A DNA stretch of 8,479 nucleotides, taken from NCBI GenBank assembly GCA_029935135.1, contig JAOZKX010000069.1, positions 1-8,479 of the forward strand, read 5' to 3'. Below the pieces are notes generated by a model. That model was not told where the DNA came from and ran no database searches. It was given only the letters and a program-made list of their open reading frames with translations. The position numbers and the translations under genes were made by a program. Shown here piece by piece: positions 1 to 6,920 of the stretch (positions are counted from its first letter, which is position 1; each line of letters begins with the position of its first letter). This DNA comes from Desulfocapsa sp. (lineage in GTDB: Bacteria; Desulfobacterota; Desulfobulbia; Desulfobulbales; Desulfocapsaceae).

Positions 1-26
1 GTTTTAGGTAAATATGATCTCTTTCC

Positions 27-39
27 CCTAAATTTTAGG
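27..39. promoter_or_regulatory. Inverted repeat CCTAAA-T-TTTAGG in argF leader
   Basis: CCTAAA (27-32) and TTTAGG (34-39) are perfect inverted repeats around a single T. This is the symmetry of a short operator site for a dimeric repressor. It partly overlaps a second possible pairing, TCCCCT (24-29) with AGGGGA (50-55), so the two structures could not form together in RNA. TTTTAGG also occurs as a direct copy at 2-8. The site does not match the E. coli ARG box well, so no regulator is assigned. Its position before an arginine operon makes a regulatory role possible, but chance cannot be excluded for an AT-rich 13-mer. Confidence 0.25.
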
Positions 40-49
40 CGATTGGGTC

Positions 50-66
50 AGGGGATATCTATGTAA
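50..66 (+). promoter_or_regulatory. Shine-Dalgarno plus ATG-TAA start-stop element
   Basis: AGGGGA (50-55) lies five bases before ATG (61-63), an ideal ribosome-binding geometry, but the next codon is TAA (64-66). A ribosome starting here would terminate at once, 43 nt before argF. By contrast argF has no clear Shine-Dalgarno of its own. The element could deliver ribosomes to the leader or be a coincidence. The sequence pattern is certain; any function is inference. Confidence 0.2.
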
Positions 67-109
67 AAGAGTAGAGAATTTTATTTCTGCTCATGAAAAA
101 GACAAACTC

Positions 110-1033
110 ATGGCATTACATTTACAATCATTACAGGACTTTACTAAAGAAGAACTCAACGGTTTTATCACACGTGCCATTGAGTTGAAAAAAGAAAAAC
201 TGGACGGTGTCGACCATCAGCAGCTGGCAGGAAAAAGTGTCGGCCTGATTTTTGAAAAGCCCTCCACCCGTACACGGGTCTCATTTGAGGCTGCCATGTA
301 TGGTTTGGGTGGGCAGGTGATTTTTCTTTCCGGCCGCGATACGCAGCTGGCAAGGTCTGAGCCTTTAAAAGATATGGCACGGGTCATGTCCCGCTATGTG
401 GACGGCATGGTAGTCCGTACCTTCGGTCAGGATGTTGTGAGTGAATTGGCAGCATATTCGACGGTTCCAGTTATTAATGCGCTCACCGATCTGCATCATC
501 CCTGTCAGATACTTTCTGATGTGATGACGGTTATTGAGAAAAAAGGAGCCATTGAAGATTTGAAGATCGCCTGGGTGGGAGATGGTAATAATATGGCAAA
601 TTCCTGGATTCAGGCTGCCGAGCGTATTGGTTTTGAACTGACGCTTGCCTGTCCGGAAGGCTACGATCCTGATGCTGAAATTTTAGAAACTGCTCTTTCA
701 AAGGCAACAAAACCAATTACTCTTCTGCGTAGCCCTGAAGAGGCAGTGGCGCAAGCCGATGTGATTAATGTGGATGTCTGGGCCTCCATGGGGCAGGAAG
801 ATGAACAGGAAGAACGTCTTGGAATTTTTCAATCTTATCAGGTTAATGACGAATTGATGGCAAAGGCACCGAAAGGTGCTATCGTATTGCACTGTCTGCC
901 GGCACATCGGGAAGAGGAAATAACTGAAAAGGTTCTGGAGTCAGATCGTTGTGTGGCCTTTGATCAGGCTGAAAATAAGATGCATATGCATAAGGCAATT
1001 TTAGAGATAATGATCGGAAGAAGGGGAGAATAA
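110..1033 (+). CDS. argF: Ornithine carbamoyltransferase (OTCase)
   Basis: The product is a cytoplasmic enzyme that transfers the carbamoyl group of carbamoyl phosphate to L-ornithine to give L-citrulline, the sixth step of arginine synthesis. At 307 residues it has the usual family length. The N-terminal carbamoyl-phosphate domain carries STRTR (residues 52-56) and HPCQ (130-133). The C-terminal ornithine domain carries DVWASMG (222-228, the SMG loop) and HCLPAHR (261-267), with the ornithine-contacting Cys262. The HCLP and SMG motifs favour true OTCase over N-acetylornithine carbamoyltransferase or aspartate carbamoyltransferase. The ATG at 110 gives a normal N-terminus ([12 protein letters not shown]), and no in-frame start is seen upstream. 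The Shine-Dalgarno is poor. argG begins one base after the stop, implying co-translation. Confidence 0.97.
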   Translation: MALHLQSLQDFTKEELNGFITRAIELKKEKLDGVDHQQLAGKSVGLIFEKPSTRTRVSFEAAMYGLGGQVIFLSGRDTQLARSEPLKDMARVMSRYVDGMVVRTFGQDVVSELAAYSTVPVINALTDLHHPCQILSDVMTVIEKKGAIEDLKIAWVGDGNNMANSWIQAAERIGFELTLACPEGYDPDAEILETALSKATKPITLLRSPEEAVAQADVINVDVWASMGQEDEQEERLGIFQSYQVNDELMAKAPKGAIVLHCLPAHREEEITEKVLESDRCVAFDQAENKMHMHKAILEIMIGRRGE

Positions 1034-1034
1034 G

Positions 1035-2231
1035 ATGGATGTGAAAAAAATAGTACTCGCCTATTCCGGTGGTCTGGATACTTCGGTCATATTGACATGG
1101 TTGAAAGAGGAATATGGATGTCCTGTCATTGCCTATGCTGCAGATGTCGGACAGACTGAAGATTGGGATGCGCTGCGGGAAAAAGGAATGGCAACCGGGG
1201 CTGAAAAAGTAATTGTCTCTGATCTGCGTAAGGAGTTTGTGGAAGACTATATCTTCCCGGCCTTTCGCTGTAATGCCATTTATGAGGGATCCTATCTACT
1301 TGGTACCTCTCTTGCCCGTCCCATTATCGGCAAGGAGCAGGTTCGTATTGCCCATGCAGAAGGTGCGGATGCCGTCAGTCACGGAGCAACTGGAAAAGGA
1401 AATGATCAGGTTCGCTTTGAACTCTCCTATCTGGGGATTGATCCAAATCTGACGATTATTGCTCCCTGGCGAATCTGGGATCTGAATTCCAGAGCAAAGC
1501 TGGAAGTGTTTGCCAAACAGCATCAAATCCCGGTGCCGACGAGTAAGAAGAACCCATATAGCTCCGATGAAAATATTCTCCATATCAGTTTTGAGGGAGG
1601 CCTGCTTGAAGATCCGTGGAATGAGCCTGACGAGGATATGTATAAGCTCTCTGTCTCTCCGGAAAATGCACCCGATAAACCAACATATCTGGAGCTGGAG
1701 TTTGAAAAAGGTGATCCGGTTGCCATTAATGGTGAACGAATGGATCCCCTGCCTCTCTTTGAGGCCCTAAATAAAGTTGCTGGGGCCAATGCTATTGGTC
1801 GTCTGGATCTTCTGGAAAACCGTTTTGTGGGTATGAAATCCCGTGGTGTCTACGAGACCCCCGGGGGCACTCTGCTTCGCAATGCGCATCGGGATCTGGA
1901 AACCATGTGTATGGATCGTGAAGTAATGCGTATCCGGGACTCCCTTGTTCCCCGGTATGCAGAGATTGTCTATAATGGTTTCTGGTTTTCCCCTGAACGG
2001 GAACTGCTGCAGGCGACCATGGATGAGAGCCAGAAAACAGTGAATGGCACGGTTCGGATGAAACTCTATAAGGGCAACTGTGTTGCCGTGGGTAAGAAAT
2101 CGAACAACTCCCTGTATCAGGAGAGTTTTGCCACATTTGAAGAAGACGATGTTTATAATCAGGCAGATGCCGGTGGTTTTATCCGTTTAAACGGACTCCG
2201 TCTCCAGATTGCCGCCATGCAAAACAAATAG
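1035..2231 (+). CDS. argG: Argininosuccinate synthase
   Basis: The enzyme condenses citrulline with aspartate using ATP, giving argininosuccinate, AMP and pyrophosphate; it acts in the cytoplasm as a homotetramer. The 398 residues match the short bacterial class (about 400 aa) rather than the longer E. coli type. The ATP-binding PP-loop AYSGGLDTS occupies residues 9-17. [13 protein letters not shown] (84-96) and [13 protein letters not shown] (117-129) are the family's substrate and nucleotide motifs. The ATG follows the argF stop by one base, and its Shine-Dalgarno (AAGGGGAG, 1021-1028) lies inside the end of argF, so translation is probably coupled. No truncation or odd residue is seen. Confidence 0.98.
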   Translation: MDVKKIVLAYSGGLDTSVILTWLKEEYGCPVIAYAADVGQTEDWDALREKGMATGAEKVIVSDLRKEFVEDYIFPAFRCNAIYEGSYLLGTSLARPIIGKEQVRIAHAEGADAVSHGATGKGNDQVRFELSYLGIDPNLTIIAPWRIWDLNSRAKLEVFAKQHQIPVPTSKKNPYSSDENILHISFEGGLLEDPWNEPDEDMYKLSVSPENAPDKPTYLELEFEKGDPVAINGERMDPLPLFEALNKVAGANAIGRLDLLENRFVGMKSRGVYETPGGTLLRNAHRDLETMCMDREVMRIRDSLVPRYAEIVYNGFWFSPERELLQATMDESQKTVNGTVRMKLYKGNCVAVGKKSNNSLYQESFATFEEDDVYNQADAGGFIRLNGLRLQIAAMQNK

Positions 2232-2245
2232 AAAAGACAGTCACA

Positions 2246-3643
2246 GTGGATAATCAAAAATCAAAAAAACTATGGGGCGGGCGTTTTGCAGGAGCGACTG
2301 CCGCCTCGGTGGAAGCCTTTACCGAGTCTATCAGTTATGATCAGCGCTTATATTCCTATGATATTATGGGAAGCAAGGCGCATGCAACCATGCTTGCAGC
2401 AAATGGTCTGCTGAGCAAAGAAGAGCTGGCCTCAATCATCGAGGGATTGAGCAGTATCGAGACCCGTATCGATGAGGGGAATTTTTCCTTTAAGAGTGAG
2501 CTTGAAGATATTCATATGAATATCGAAAAGGCGCTTATTGATGATATCGGCCCGGCTGGAGCAAAACTGCACAGCGCGCGCAGTCGAAATGACCAGGTTG
2601 CTCTGGATTTTCGTCTCTATCTGCGTGATCAGTGTGACCGTTTTGTTGAACTGCTTGACGATATTCGCCGGGCCTTTGTCCTGCTGGCCAGAGAGTATAT
2701 GGGGCAGATAATGCCCGGTTATACCCATCTGCAGCGGGCACAACCGGTCCTTATTTCCCATCATATGATGGCCTACTATGAGATGTTTGGTCGTGATCGT
2801 GAGCGAATTATTGATTGCCGCAAACGGATCAATATTCTCCCCTTAGGCGCTGCGGCCATGGCAGGGACCGGTCTCCCCATTGATCGGGAGCAGGTCGCTG
2901 AGATTTTGGGTTTTGACGGGGTGACGGCAAATTCCATGGATACCTCCGGTGACCGTGATTTTGCCATTGAGTTTACCTCCTGCTCCACCCAGATTCAGCT
3001 GCACCTTTCCCGACTCTCTGAAGAACTGGTGCTCTGGTCCAGTCAGGAATTTTCTTTTGTGCAGATTGCGGACAAGTTCTGCACTGGTTCATCCATTATG
3101 CCGCAGAAGAAAAATCCGGATATTCCTGAACTTATTCGTGGAAAATCCGGCCGGGTGGTTGGCAGTCTGATGTCTCTTATTACGCTGATGAAGGGATTGC
3201 CCCTCACCTATAACAGGGATCTGCAGGAAGATAAGGAACCGGTTTTTGACACTGTGGATACGGTGTCCGCCTCCCTTGCCATCATGGCTGAAATGCTGGC
3301 AAACCTGCAGTTTAATACCGGGAGGATGAAAGAGGCAACCCAAACTGGGTTTATGACTGCCACTGACCTTGCAGATTATCTGGTTCTCCATAATGTTCCC
3401 TTCAGAGAGGCGCATGGTATTGTGGGGCGGGCAGTAGCCATTTGTATTGAAAAAGGCTGTGAACTGACAGATTTGACCCTTGCCGAAATTCGGGAGTTTT
3501 CCCCCGTAATCGATAAGGATATTTTTGAAGTATTGAGTGTTGAAGGGTCTGTAAATTCCAGGATATCGACTGGTGGAACTGCAGGCTTACGGGTGGAAGA
3601 AGCTGTGGCAAGAGCTGAAAAACAAATGTCCGATGGAGATTGA
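2246..3643 (+). CDS. argH: Argininosuccinate lyase
   Basis: The enzyme cleaves argininosuccinate to arginine and fumarate, the last step of arginine synthesis. It belongs to the fumarase/aspartase superfamily and works as a homotetramer. The 465 residues are typical. HSARSRNDQVA (109-119), GYTHLQRAQP (158-167, catalytic-base region with His161) and the superfamily signature GSSIMPQKKNPD (281-292, catalytic Ser on the mobile loop) are all intact. The start is GTG at 2246, 14 nt after argG. The first in-frame ATG lies about 40 codons in and would remove the conserved LWGGRF segment (9-14), so GTG is preferred. The region before it has only a weak ribosome site (AAAAGACAG). The stop lies two bases before the next gene. 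Confidence 0.98.
   Translation: MDNQKSKKLWGGRFAGATAASVEAFTESISYDQRLYSYDIMGSKAHATMLAANGLLSKEELASIIEGLSSIETRIDEGNFSFKSELEDIHMNIEKALIDDIGPAGAKLHSARSRNDQVALDFRLYLRDQCDRFVELLDDIRRAFVLLAREYMGQIMPGYTHLQRAQPVLISHHMMAYYEMFGRDRERIIDCRKRINILPLGAAAMAGTGLPIDREQVAEILGFDGVTANSMDTSGDRDFAIEFTSCSTQIQLHLSRLSEELVLWSSQEFSFVQIADKFCTGSSIMPQKKNPDIPELIRGKSGRVVGSLMSLITLMKGLPLTYNRDLQEDKEPVFDTVDTVSASLAIMAEMLANLQFNTGRMKEATQTGFMTATDLADYLVLHNVPFREAHGIVGRAVAICIEKGCELTDLTLAEIREFSPVIDKDIFEVLSVEGSVNSRISTGGTAGLRVEEAVARAEKQMSDGD
3635..3638 (+). promoter_or_regulatory. Ribosome-binding site setting the lipoprotein start
   Basis: GGAG inside the last codons of argH lies seven bases before ATG 3646. A TTG two codons earlier (3640) extends the same frame but would leave only one base after GGAG, too close for initiation. 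This supports ATG 3646, giving the signal peptide MVSKVQLAG, and coupling to argH termination at 3641-3643. Confidence 0.65.
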
Positions 3644-3645
3644 AA

Positions 3646-4698
3646 ATGGTGTCTAAAGTGCAGTTAGCAGGAGTATTATTCCTCACAGGAACTCTTTTTC
3701 TGGTTGGAGGCTGTGGTAAAAAAACGGCCCCTGTGCCTCCCGATGCTATTGTGCCAAAAGCCATTGAGGATTTACGCTATTCTGTGAATGAGAAGGGGGT
3801 AACCCTTGACTGGACCTTCCCCAAAGAGACTATTAAAGGAACTGATCTTAGTGATATTACTACCTTTGATGTGTATCGGGCTGTGGTTCCTGTTGCTGAT
3901 TATTGTGCTACCTGTCCCATACCATTTTCAGAAGCTGTGGTGGTGCCGGGTGGAATTGTAGATCCGGAAAATGATCGGCGGGGCAGTTACGAAACGGCTC
4001 TTTTACGTTCCGGTCATAAATACTTTTTTAAGGTGAATGCCAGAACCAGCTGGTGGGCAGCAAGTGGTGACTCAAACATAGTTTCTTTTGTCTGGCATAC
4101 GCCGGCAAAAAAACCGGAAGGGGTGCTGGTAGATGTCGCAGATTCCAGTGTTGTGGTCAGTTGGCAGCAGGTGAGCCAGTTGCTTGATGGACAGACTACT
4201 GACTATTCAATTCTTTATCAGGTGCAGCGTAGTCAGGATGGAAAGAATTTTGTTGATGTGGGTACTCCGGTGAGTGACACCCGTTTTATGGATGCAGGAT
4301 TGACGAATGGCGTGACTTATTCCTATCAGGTACAGTCTGTATTGATGGTGGCTAAAGATGCCGTAACGGGTGGAGTATCCGATGTCGTAAACGGTGTTCC
4401 AGTTGACCTGCAGCCCCCTGAATCTCCCACTGGTATAACAGTGGTGCAGACCGCAGATGGTATTAAGGTGTTCTGGGATAAATCCAGAGCAGCCGATGTA
4501 AAGGGCTACAAGGTGTATCGTCGTGCAGCAGATGAGCAGCAGTCGAAAGCTGTTGGAAATGTTTCAGCTGTGTACAGTATTTTCGAGGACACGGATGTTG
4601 CTGCTGATACCGGTTATTTTTATACAATTACTGCCTATGACACAGCAGATCCTGCTAATGAAAGTGATACATCACGTGAAGTCGGCGTTCGGCATTAA
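3646..4698 (+). CDS. Putative outer-membrane lipoprotein with FN3-like domains
   Basis: The 350-residue product begins with a lipoprotein signal peptide: Lys4, a hydrophobic core at about residues 7-20, and the lipobox VGGC with acylated Cys23. Residue +2 is Gly rather than Asp, which by the E. coli rule favours the outer membrane. A short proline-rich linker (CGKKTAPVPP, 23-32) leads into about three divergent fibronectin type III-like modules near residues 38-150, 155-252 and 257-350. These show core tryptophans (LDW, VSW, VFW) and F/Y-D/K-VYR or YSYQV strands. Module 1 contains a CxxC (Cys87, Cys90). The gene sits between argH and lysA, a place where Gammaproteobacteria carry the small lipoprotein LptM/LppL before lysA-dapF; the CGKK head resembles that family's N-terminus. 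The lipoprotein call is strong. FN3 is likely from pattern only, and the LptM link is a hypothesis. No catalytic function is visible; a structural or adaptor role at the envelope is most plausible. Confidence 0.85.
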   Translation: MVSKVQLAGVLFLTGTLFLVGGCGKKTAPVPPDAIVPKAIEDLRYSVNEKGVTLDWTFPKETIKGTDLSDITTFDVYRAVVPVADYCATCPIPFSEAVVVPGGIVDPENDRRGSYETALLRSGHKYFFKVNARTSWWAASGDSNIVSFVWHTPAKKPEGVLVDVADSSVVVSWQQVSQLLDGQTTDYSILYQVQRSQDGKNFVDVGTPVSDTRFMDAGLTNGVTYSYQVQSVLMVAKDAVTGGVSDVVNGVPVDLQPPESPTGITVVQTADGIKVFWDKSRAADVKGYKVYRRAADEQQSKAVGNVSAVYSIFEDTDVAADTGYFYTITAYDTADPANESDTSREVGVRH

Positions 4699-4722
4699 AA
4701 GGAAGAGTACGGACTATTTGTT

Positions 4723-5994
4723 ATGAATCATTTTGAATATAAAAACGGTACTCTTTTTTGTGAAGAGATAGCAGTCAGTGAGATTGCTAAAGAGGTGGGC
4801 ACACCATTCTATCTCTACTCAAAGGCAACATTGGTCAGGCACTTTGAGGCCTTCGATTCGGGCTTTGCAGATATTGACCACCTGACCTGTTTTGCTGTGA
4901 AAAGCTGCTCGAATATTGGCATCCTGTCATTGTTTGCAGGTCTTGGCGGCGGCGCGGATATTGTCTCCGGAGGAGAATTATATCGTGCTCTGCAGGCAGG
5001 AGTAGATCCAAGGCGTATCATTTATTCCGGGGTCGGCAAGACAGAAGATGAGCTCCGCTATGGACTAAAGAGTGGTATTCTGCTTTTTAATATTGAGTCG
5101 GAGCAGGAGTTGTATCGTCTCAATATGGTGGCTGCAGATATGGGGCTACAGGCTCCTGTGGCATTTCGGGTGAATCCGGATGTGGACCCAAAAACCCATG
5201 CCTATATTTCCACCGGACTTGCCAAAAATAAATTCGGCATCCCCATTTCTGAAGCAGTGGATCTTTATGTACAGGCCGCAGAAATGGAAAATATAGCCGT
5301 GAAGGGGGTCAGCTGTCATATTGGCTCACAGTTAACACTTATTTCCCCCTTTATTGAGGCACTGCGGAAGGTTAAAGCCTTTATCCAAAGGCTGGCTGAT
5401 AAGGGAATTATTATTGAATATATTGATCTCGGTGGTGGTGTCGGTATTGTCTATGACGATGAAAAACCGCCTCACCCCCGGGAGTATGCAAAAGATATTA
5501 AAGCAGAGCTGACTGATTTGCAGGCAACACTGATCTTTGAACCGGGCAGGGTGATTGTAGGAAATGCCGGTATACTGGTGACAGAAGTACAGTATACCAA
5601 GACCAATCGGGGTGGAGAAAAAGAGAAACATTTCGTCGTGGTGGATGCGGGAATGAATGATTTAACCCGCCCCAGTCTCTATGATGCCTATCATAAAATC
5701 CAACCGGTAGAGGAAAAAACGAAGAACAGGAAAACTGTGGATATCGTTGGGCCTATCTGTGAAACTGGTGATTTTATAGGGAAAGATCGTGATTTTCCGG
5801 AAGTTGAGCAGGGTGACCTACTGGCTGTGATGAGTGCCGGGGCCTATGGATTTACCATGGCCTCAAACTACAACTCCAGACCACGAGTTGCCGAAGTGAT
5901 GGTTTCCGGTGATAAGTTTGCAGTCATCCGCGAGCGGGAGACTGTGGAATCCCTTATTCAGGGTGAAATGATTCCTGATTTTTCTGGAGAGTAG
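4723..5994 (+). CDS. lysA: Diaminopimelate decarboxylase
   Basis: This PLP enzyme of the alanine racemase-like fold type III decarboxylates meso-diaminopimelate to L-lysine, the final step of lysine synthesis. At 423 residues it has normal length. The PLP lysine is Lys60 in FAVKSCSN (58-65), where many homologues read YAVKANSN. Also present are GGGADIVSGGEL (75-86), HIGSQ (199-203), the phosphate-binding GGG (237-239), EPGR (273-276) and the active-site CETGD (346-350, usually CESGD). ASNYNSRPR (380-388) is the usual C-terminal substrate and cofactor segment. The CETGD motif and dap neighbours argue against an ornithine/arginine or carboxynorspermidine decarboxylase. ATG 4723 is 24 nt after the lipoprotein stop, with only a modest Shine-Dalgarno (CGGA, 4710-4713). 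Confidence 0.96.
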   Translation: MNHFEYKNGTLFCEEIAVSEIAKEVGTPFYLYSKATLVRHFEAFDSGFADIDHLTCFAVKSCSNIGILSLFAGLGGGADIVSGGELYRALQAGVDPRRIIYSGVGKTEDELRYGLKSGILLFNIESEQELYRLNMVAADMGLQAPVAFRVNPDVDPKTHAYISTGLAKNKFGIPISEAVDLYVQAAEMENIAVKGVSCHIGSQLTLISPFIEALRKVKAFIQRLADKGIIIEYIDLGGGVGIVYDDEKPPHPREYAKDIKAELTDLQATLIFEPGRVIVGNAGILVTEVQYTKTNRGGEKEKHFVVVDAGMNDLTRPSLYDAYHKIQPVEEKTKNRKTVDIVGPICETGDFIGKDRDFPEVEQGDLLAVMSAGAYGFTMASNYNSRPRVAEVMVSGDKFAVIRERETVESLIQGEMIPDFSGE

Positions 5995-6000
5995 AGAACA

Positions 6001-6840
6001 GTGGATATTGAATTCCCGGTAACATTTGCCAAGATGAGTGGTACCGGTAACGATTTTATAGTGATTGATCATCGCCGCCAACTGATTGCACCGGAGAAGC
6101 AACCTGAGTTTGTCCGCCAGGTGTGTCGACGGATGTTTTCTGTCGGGGCCGATGGGGTGATCCTTATTGAGAATTCTGAAAGGGCGGATTTCAGCTGGCA
6201 GTTTTATAACGGAGATGGGTCTGTGGCGGAAATGTGTGGCAATGGAGCCCGCTGTGCTGCCCGTTTTGCCTTCGCCCGTGGAATTGCCGCTAAGAAAATG
6301 TCTTTTGAGACGCTTGCCGGAGTGATTGAGGCGGAAATCCTCGATGATGACGGGGTGAGTCTGTTGATGACCCCACCTGTTGATTTTCGCAGTGGACTCG
6401 CAGTGGAACTGGGTGGAGAAAAACGGGAACTCTCTTTTATGAATTCCGGTGTTCCTCATGCTGTTCTGTTTATGGATGCAGATGCAGAGATTGCGGTGCA
6501 GGAGTGGGGACATGAGGTGCGTTATGATGAATTGTTTCAGCCAGCCGGTACAAATGTAAACTTCGTTCAGTCCCTGGCTGATGGCTCTATTCGCGTGCGT
6601 ACCTATGAGCGGGGCGTTGAAGCGGAGACCATGGCCTGTGGTACCGGTGCTGTAGCGTCTGCTATTTTTGCAGCCGCCAGGGGCATTGCCTCCTCACCCG
6701 TCACTGTTACAACAACCGGAGGGGATACGCTCACCATTGTTTTTGATCTGCAGGATGACGGCAGTGCAGAAAATGTATACCTGCAGGGACCGGCAAAGAT
6801 TATTTATATCGGTCAGCTGACGGAAGAAGCCATAAAATAG
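6001..6840 (+). CDS. dapF: Diaminopimelate epimerase
   Basis: The enzyme interconverts LL- and meso-diaminopimelate without a cofactor, using two cysteines as acid and base. At 279 residues it is the usual size, with the two-fold pseudo-symmetric architecture. The N-terminal half has KMSGTGNDF (11-19) and MCGNGARC (78-85, catalytic Cys79). The C-terminal half has GTNVNF (183-188), YERGVEAET (202-210) and ACGTGA (212-217, catalytic Cys213). The start is GTG at 6001, six bases after the lysA stop. GGAG at 5986-5989 inside lysA is the likely ribosome site, with a rather long spacing of 11 nt. A GTG start is supported because a later ATG (codon 12) would cut into the conserved SGTGNDF motif region. 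The product feeds both peptidoglycan and LysA. Confidence 0.97.
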   Translation: MDIEFPVTFAKMSGTGNDFIVIDHRRQLIAPEKQPEFVRQVCRRMFSVGADGVILIENSERADFSWQFYNGDGSVAEMCGNGARCAARFAFARGIAAKKMSFETLAGVIEAEILDDDGVSLLMTPPVDFRSGLAVELGGEKRELSFMNSGVPHAVLFMDADAEIAVQEWGHEVRYDELFQPAGTNVNFVQSLADGSIRVRTYERGVEAETMACGTGAVASAIFAAARGIASSPVTVTTTGGDTLTIVFDLQDDGSAENVYLQGPAKIIYIGQLTEEAIK

Positions 6841-6920
6841 GTATTGGGTATTGGGTTTCAGGTTTGTGAATTTTGGTTAAATGAAAAGCAGTAATAGAAT
6901 ATAGAGATTCAGGAGACATT
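6841..6920 (+). other. Intergenic gap before dapA with 7-bp tandem repeat
   Basis: This 80-base AT-rich stretch is the longest gap between genes in the window. It opens immediately after the dapF stop with two perfect tandem copies of a heptamer (GTATTGG at 6841-6847 and 6848-6854). ATTGGGT also occurs in the argF leader at 42-48. A weak sigma-70-like pair, TTGGTT (6873-6878) and TAGAAT (6895-6900) with a 16-base spacer, could be an internal promoter, but the -35 is poor. There is no terminator hairpin. The end contains a strong Shine-Dalgarno, AGGAG (6911-6915), five bases before dapA. Confidence 0.5.

Larger units (their letters stand above)
1..109 (+). other. AT-rich leader region upstream of argF
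   Basis: This stretch before argF shows no recognisable gene. One frame stays open from base 1 to a TAA at 64-66 (21 codons, peptide beginning VLGKYDLF). It could be the tail of an upstream gene, but it resembles no arginine enzyme I know, and an open run this short is expected by chance. The region is AT-rich and contains an inverted repeat at 27-39, an AGGGGA at 50-55 and an ATG-TAA pair at 61-66. I could not find a convincing sigma-70 promoter, so the operon's promoter may lie further upstream. The argF start itself has only a weak purine-rich stretch (GAAAAAGA, 95-102) in front of it. Confidence 0.5.

Noticed and set aside
1..66. Open frame from base 1 to TAA at 64-66 as the end of an upstream gene
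   Set aside because: It is 21 codons only, AT-rich, and resembles no expected neighbour such as ArgD or ArgB. It cannot be distinguished from chance without upstream sequence.
93..188. A 31-codon frame (ATG 93) overlapping the argF start, possible leader peptide
   Set aside because: There is no Shine-Dalgarno before the ATG, no arginine codon cluster (one Arg only), and it runs out of frame into argF. It is probably chance.
1858..1867. Perfect 10-base palindrome CCCCCGGGGG inside argG
   Set aside because: It encodes part of the conserved ETPGGT stretch of argininosuccinate synthase. With no T-tract or context for a terminator or operator, it is best explained by codon choice.
3640..3645. 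TTG at 3640 as start of the lipoprotein gene, overlapping the argH stop
   Set aside because: The GGAG ribosome site at 3635-3638 is one base away, too close. ATG 3646 has ideal spacing and gives a standard lipoprotein signal peptide.
5863..6513. A 216-codon open frame on the minus strand opposite dapF
   Set aside because: It lies antisense to an intact dapF with all catalytic motifs, has no recognisable domain, and its composition (many His, Arg, Ser) is typical of a shadow frame.
6873..6900. Sigma-70-like promoter TTGGTT-16-TAGAAT upstream of dapA
   Set aside because: The -10 matches five of six bases but the -35 only three, and it would give a leader of only a few bases before the ribosome site. 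Too weak to call.
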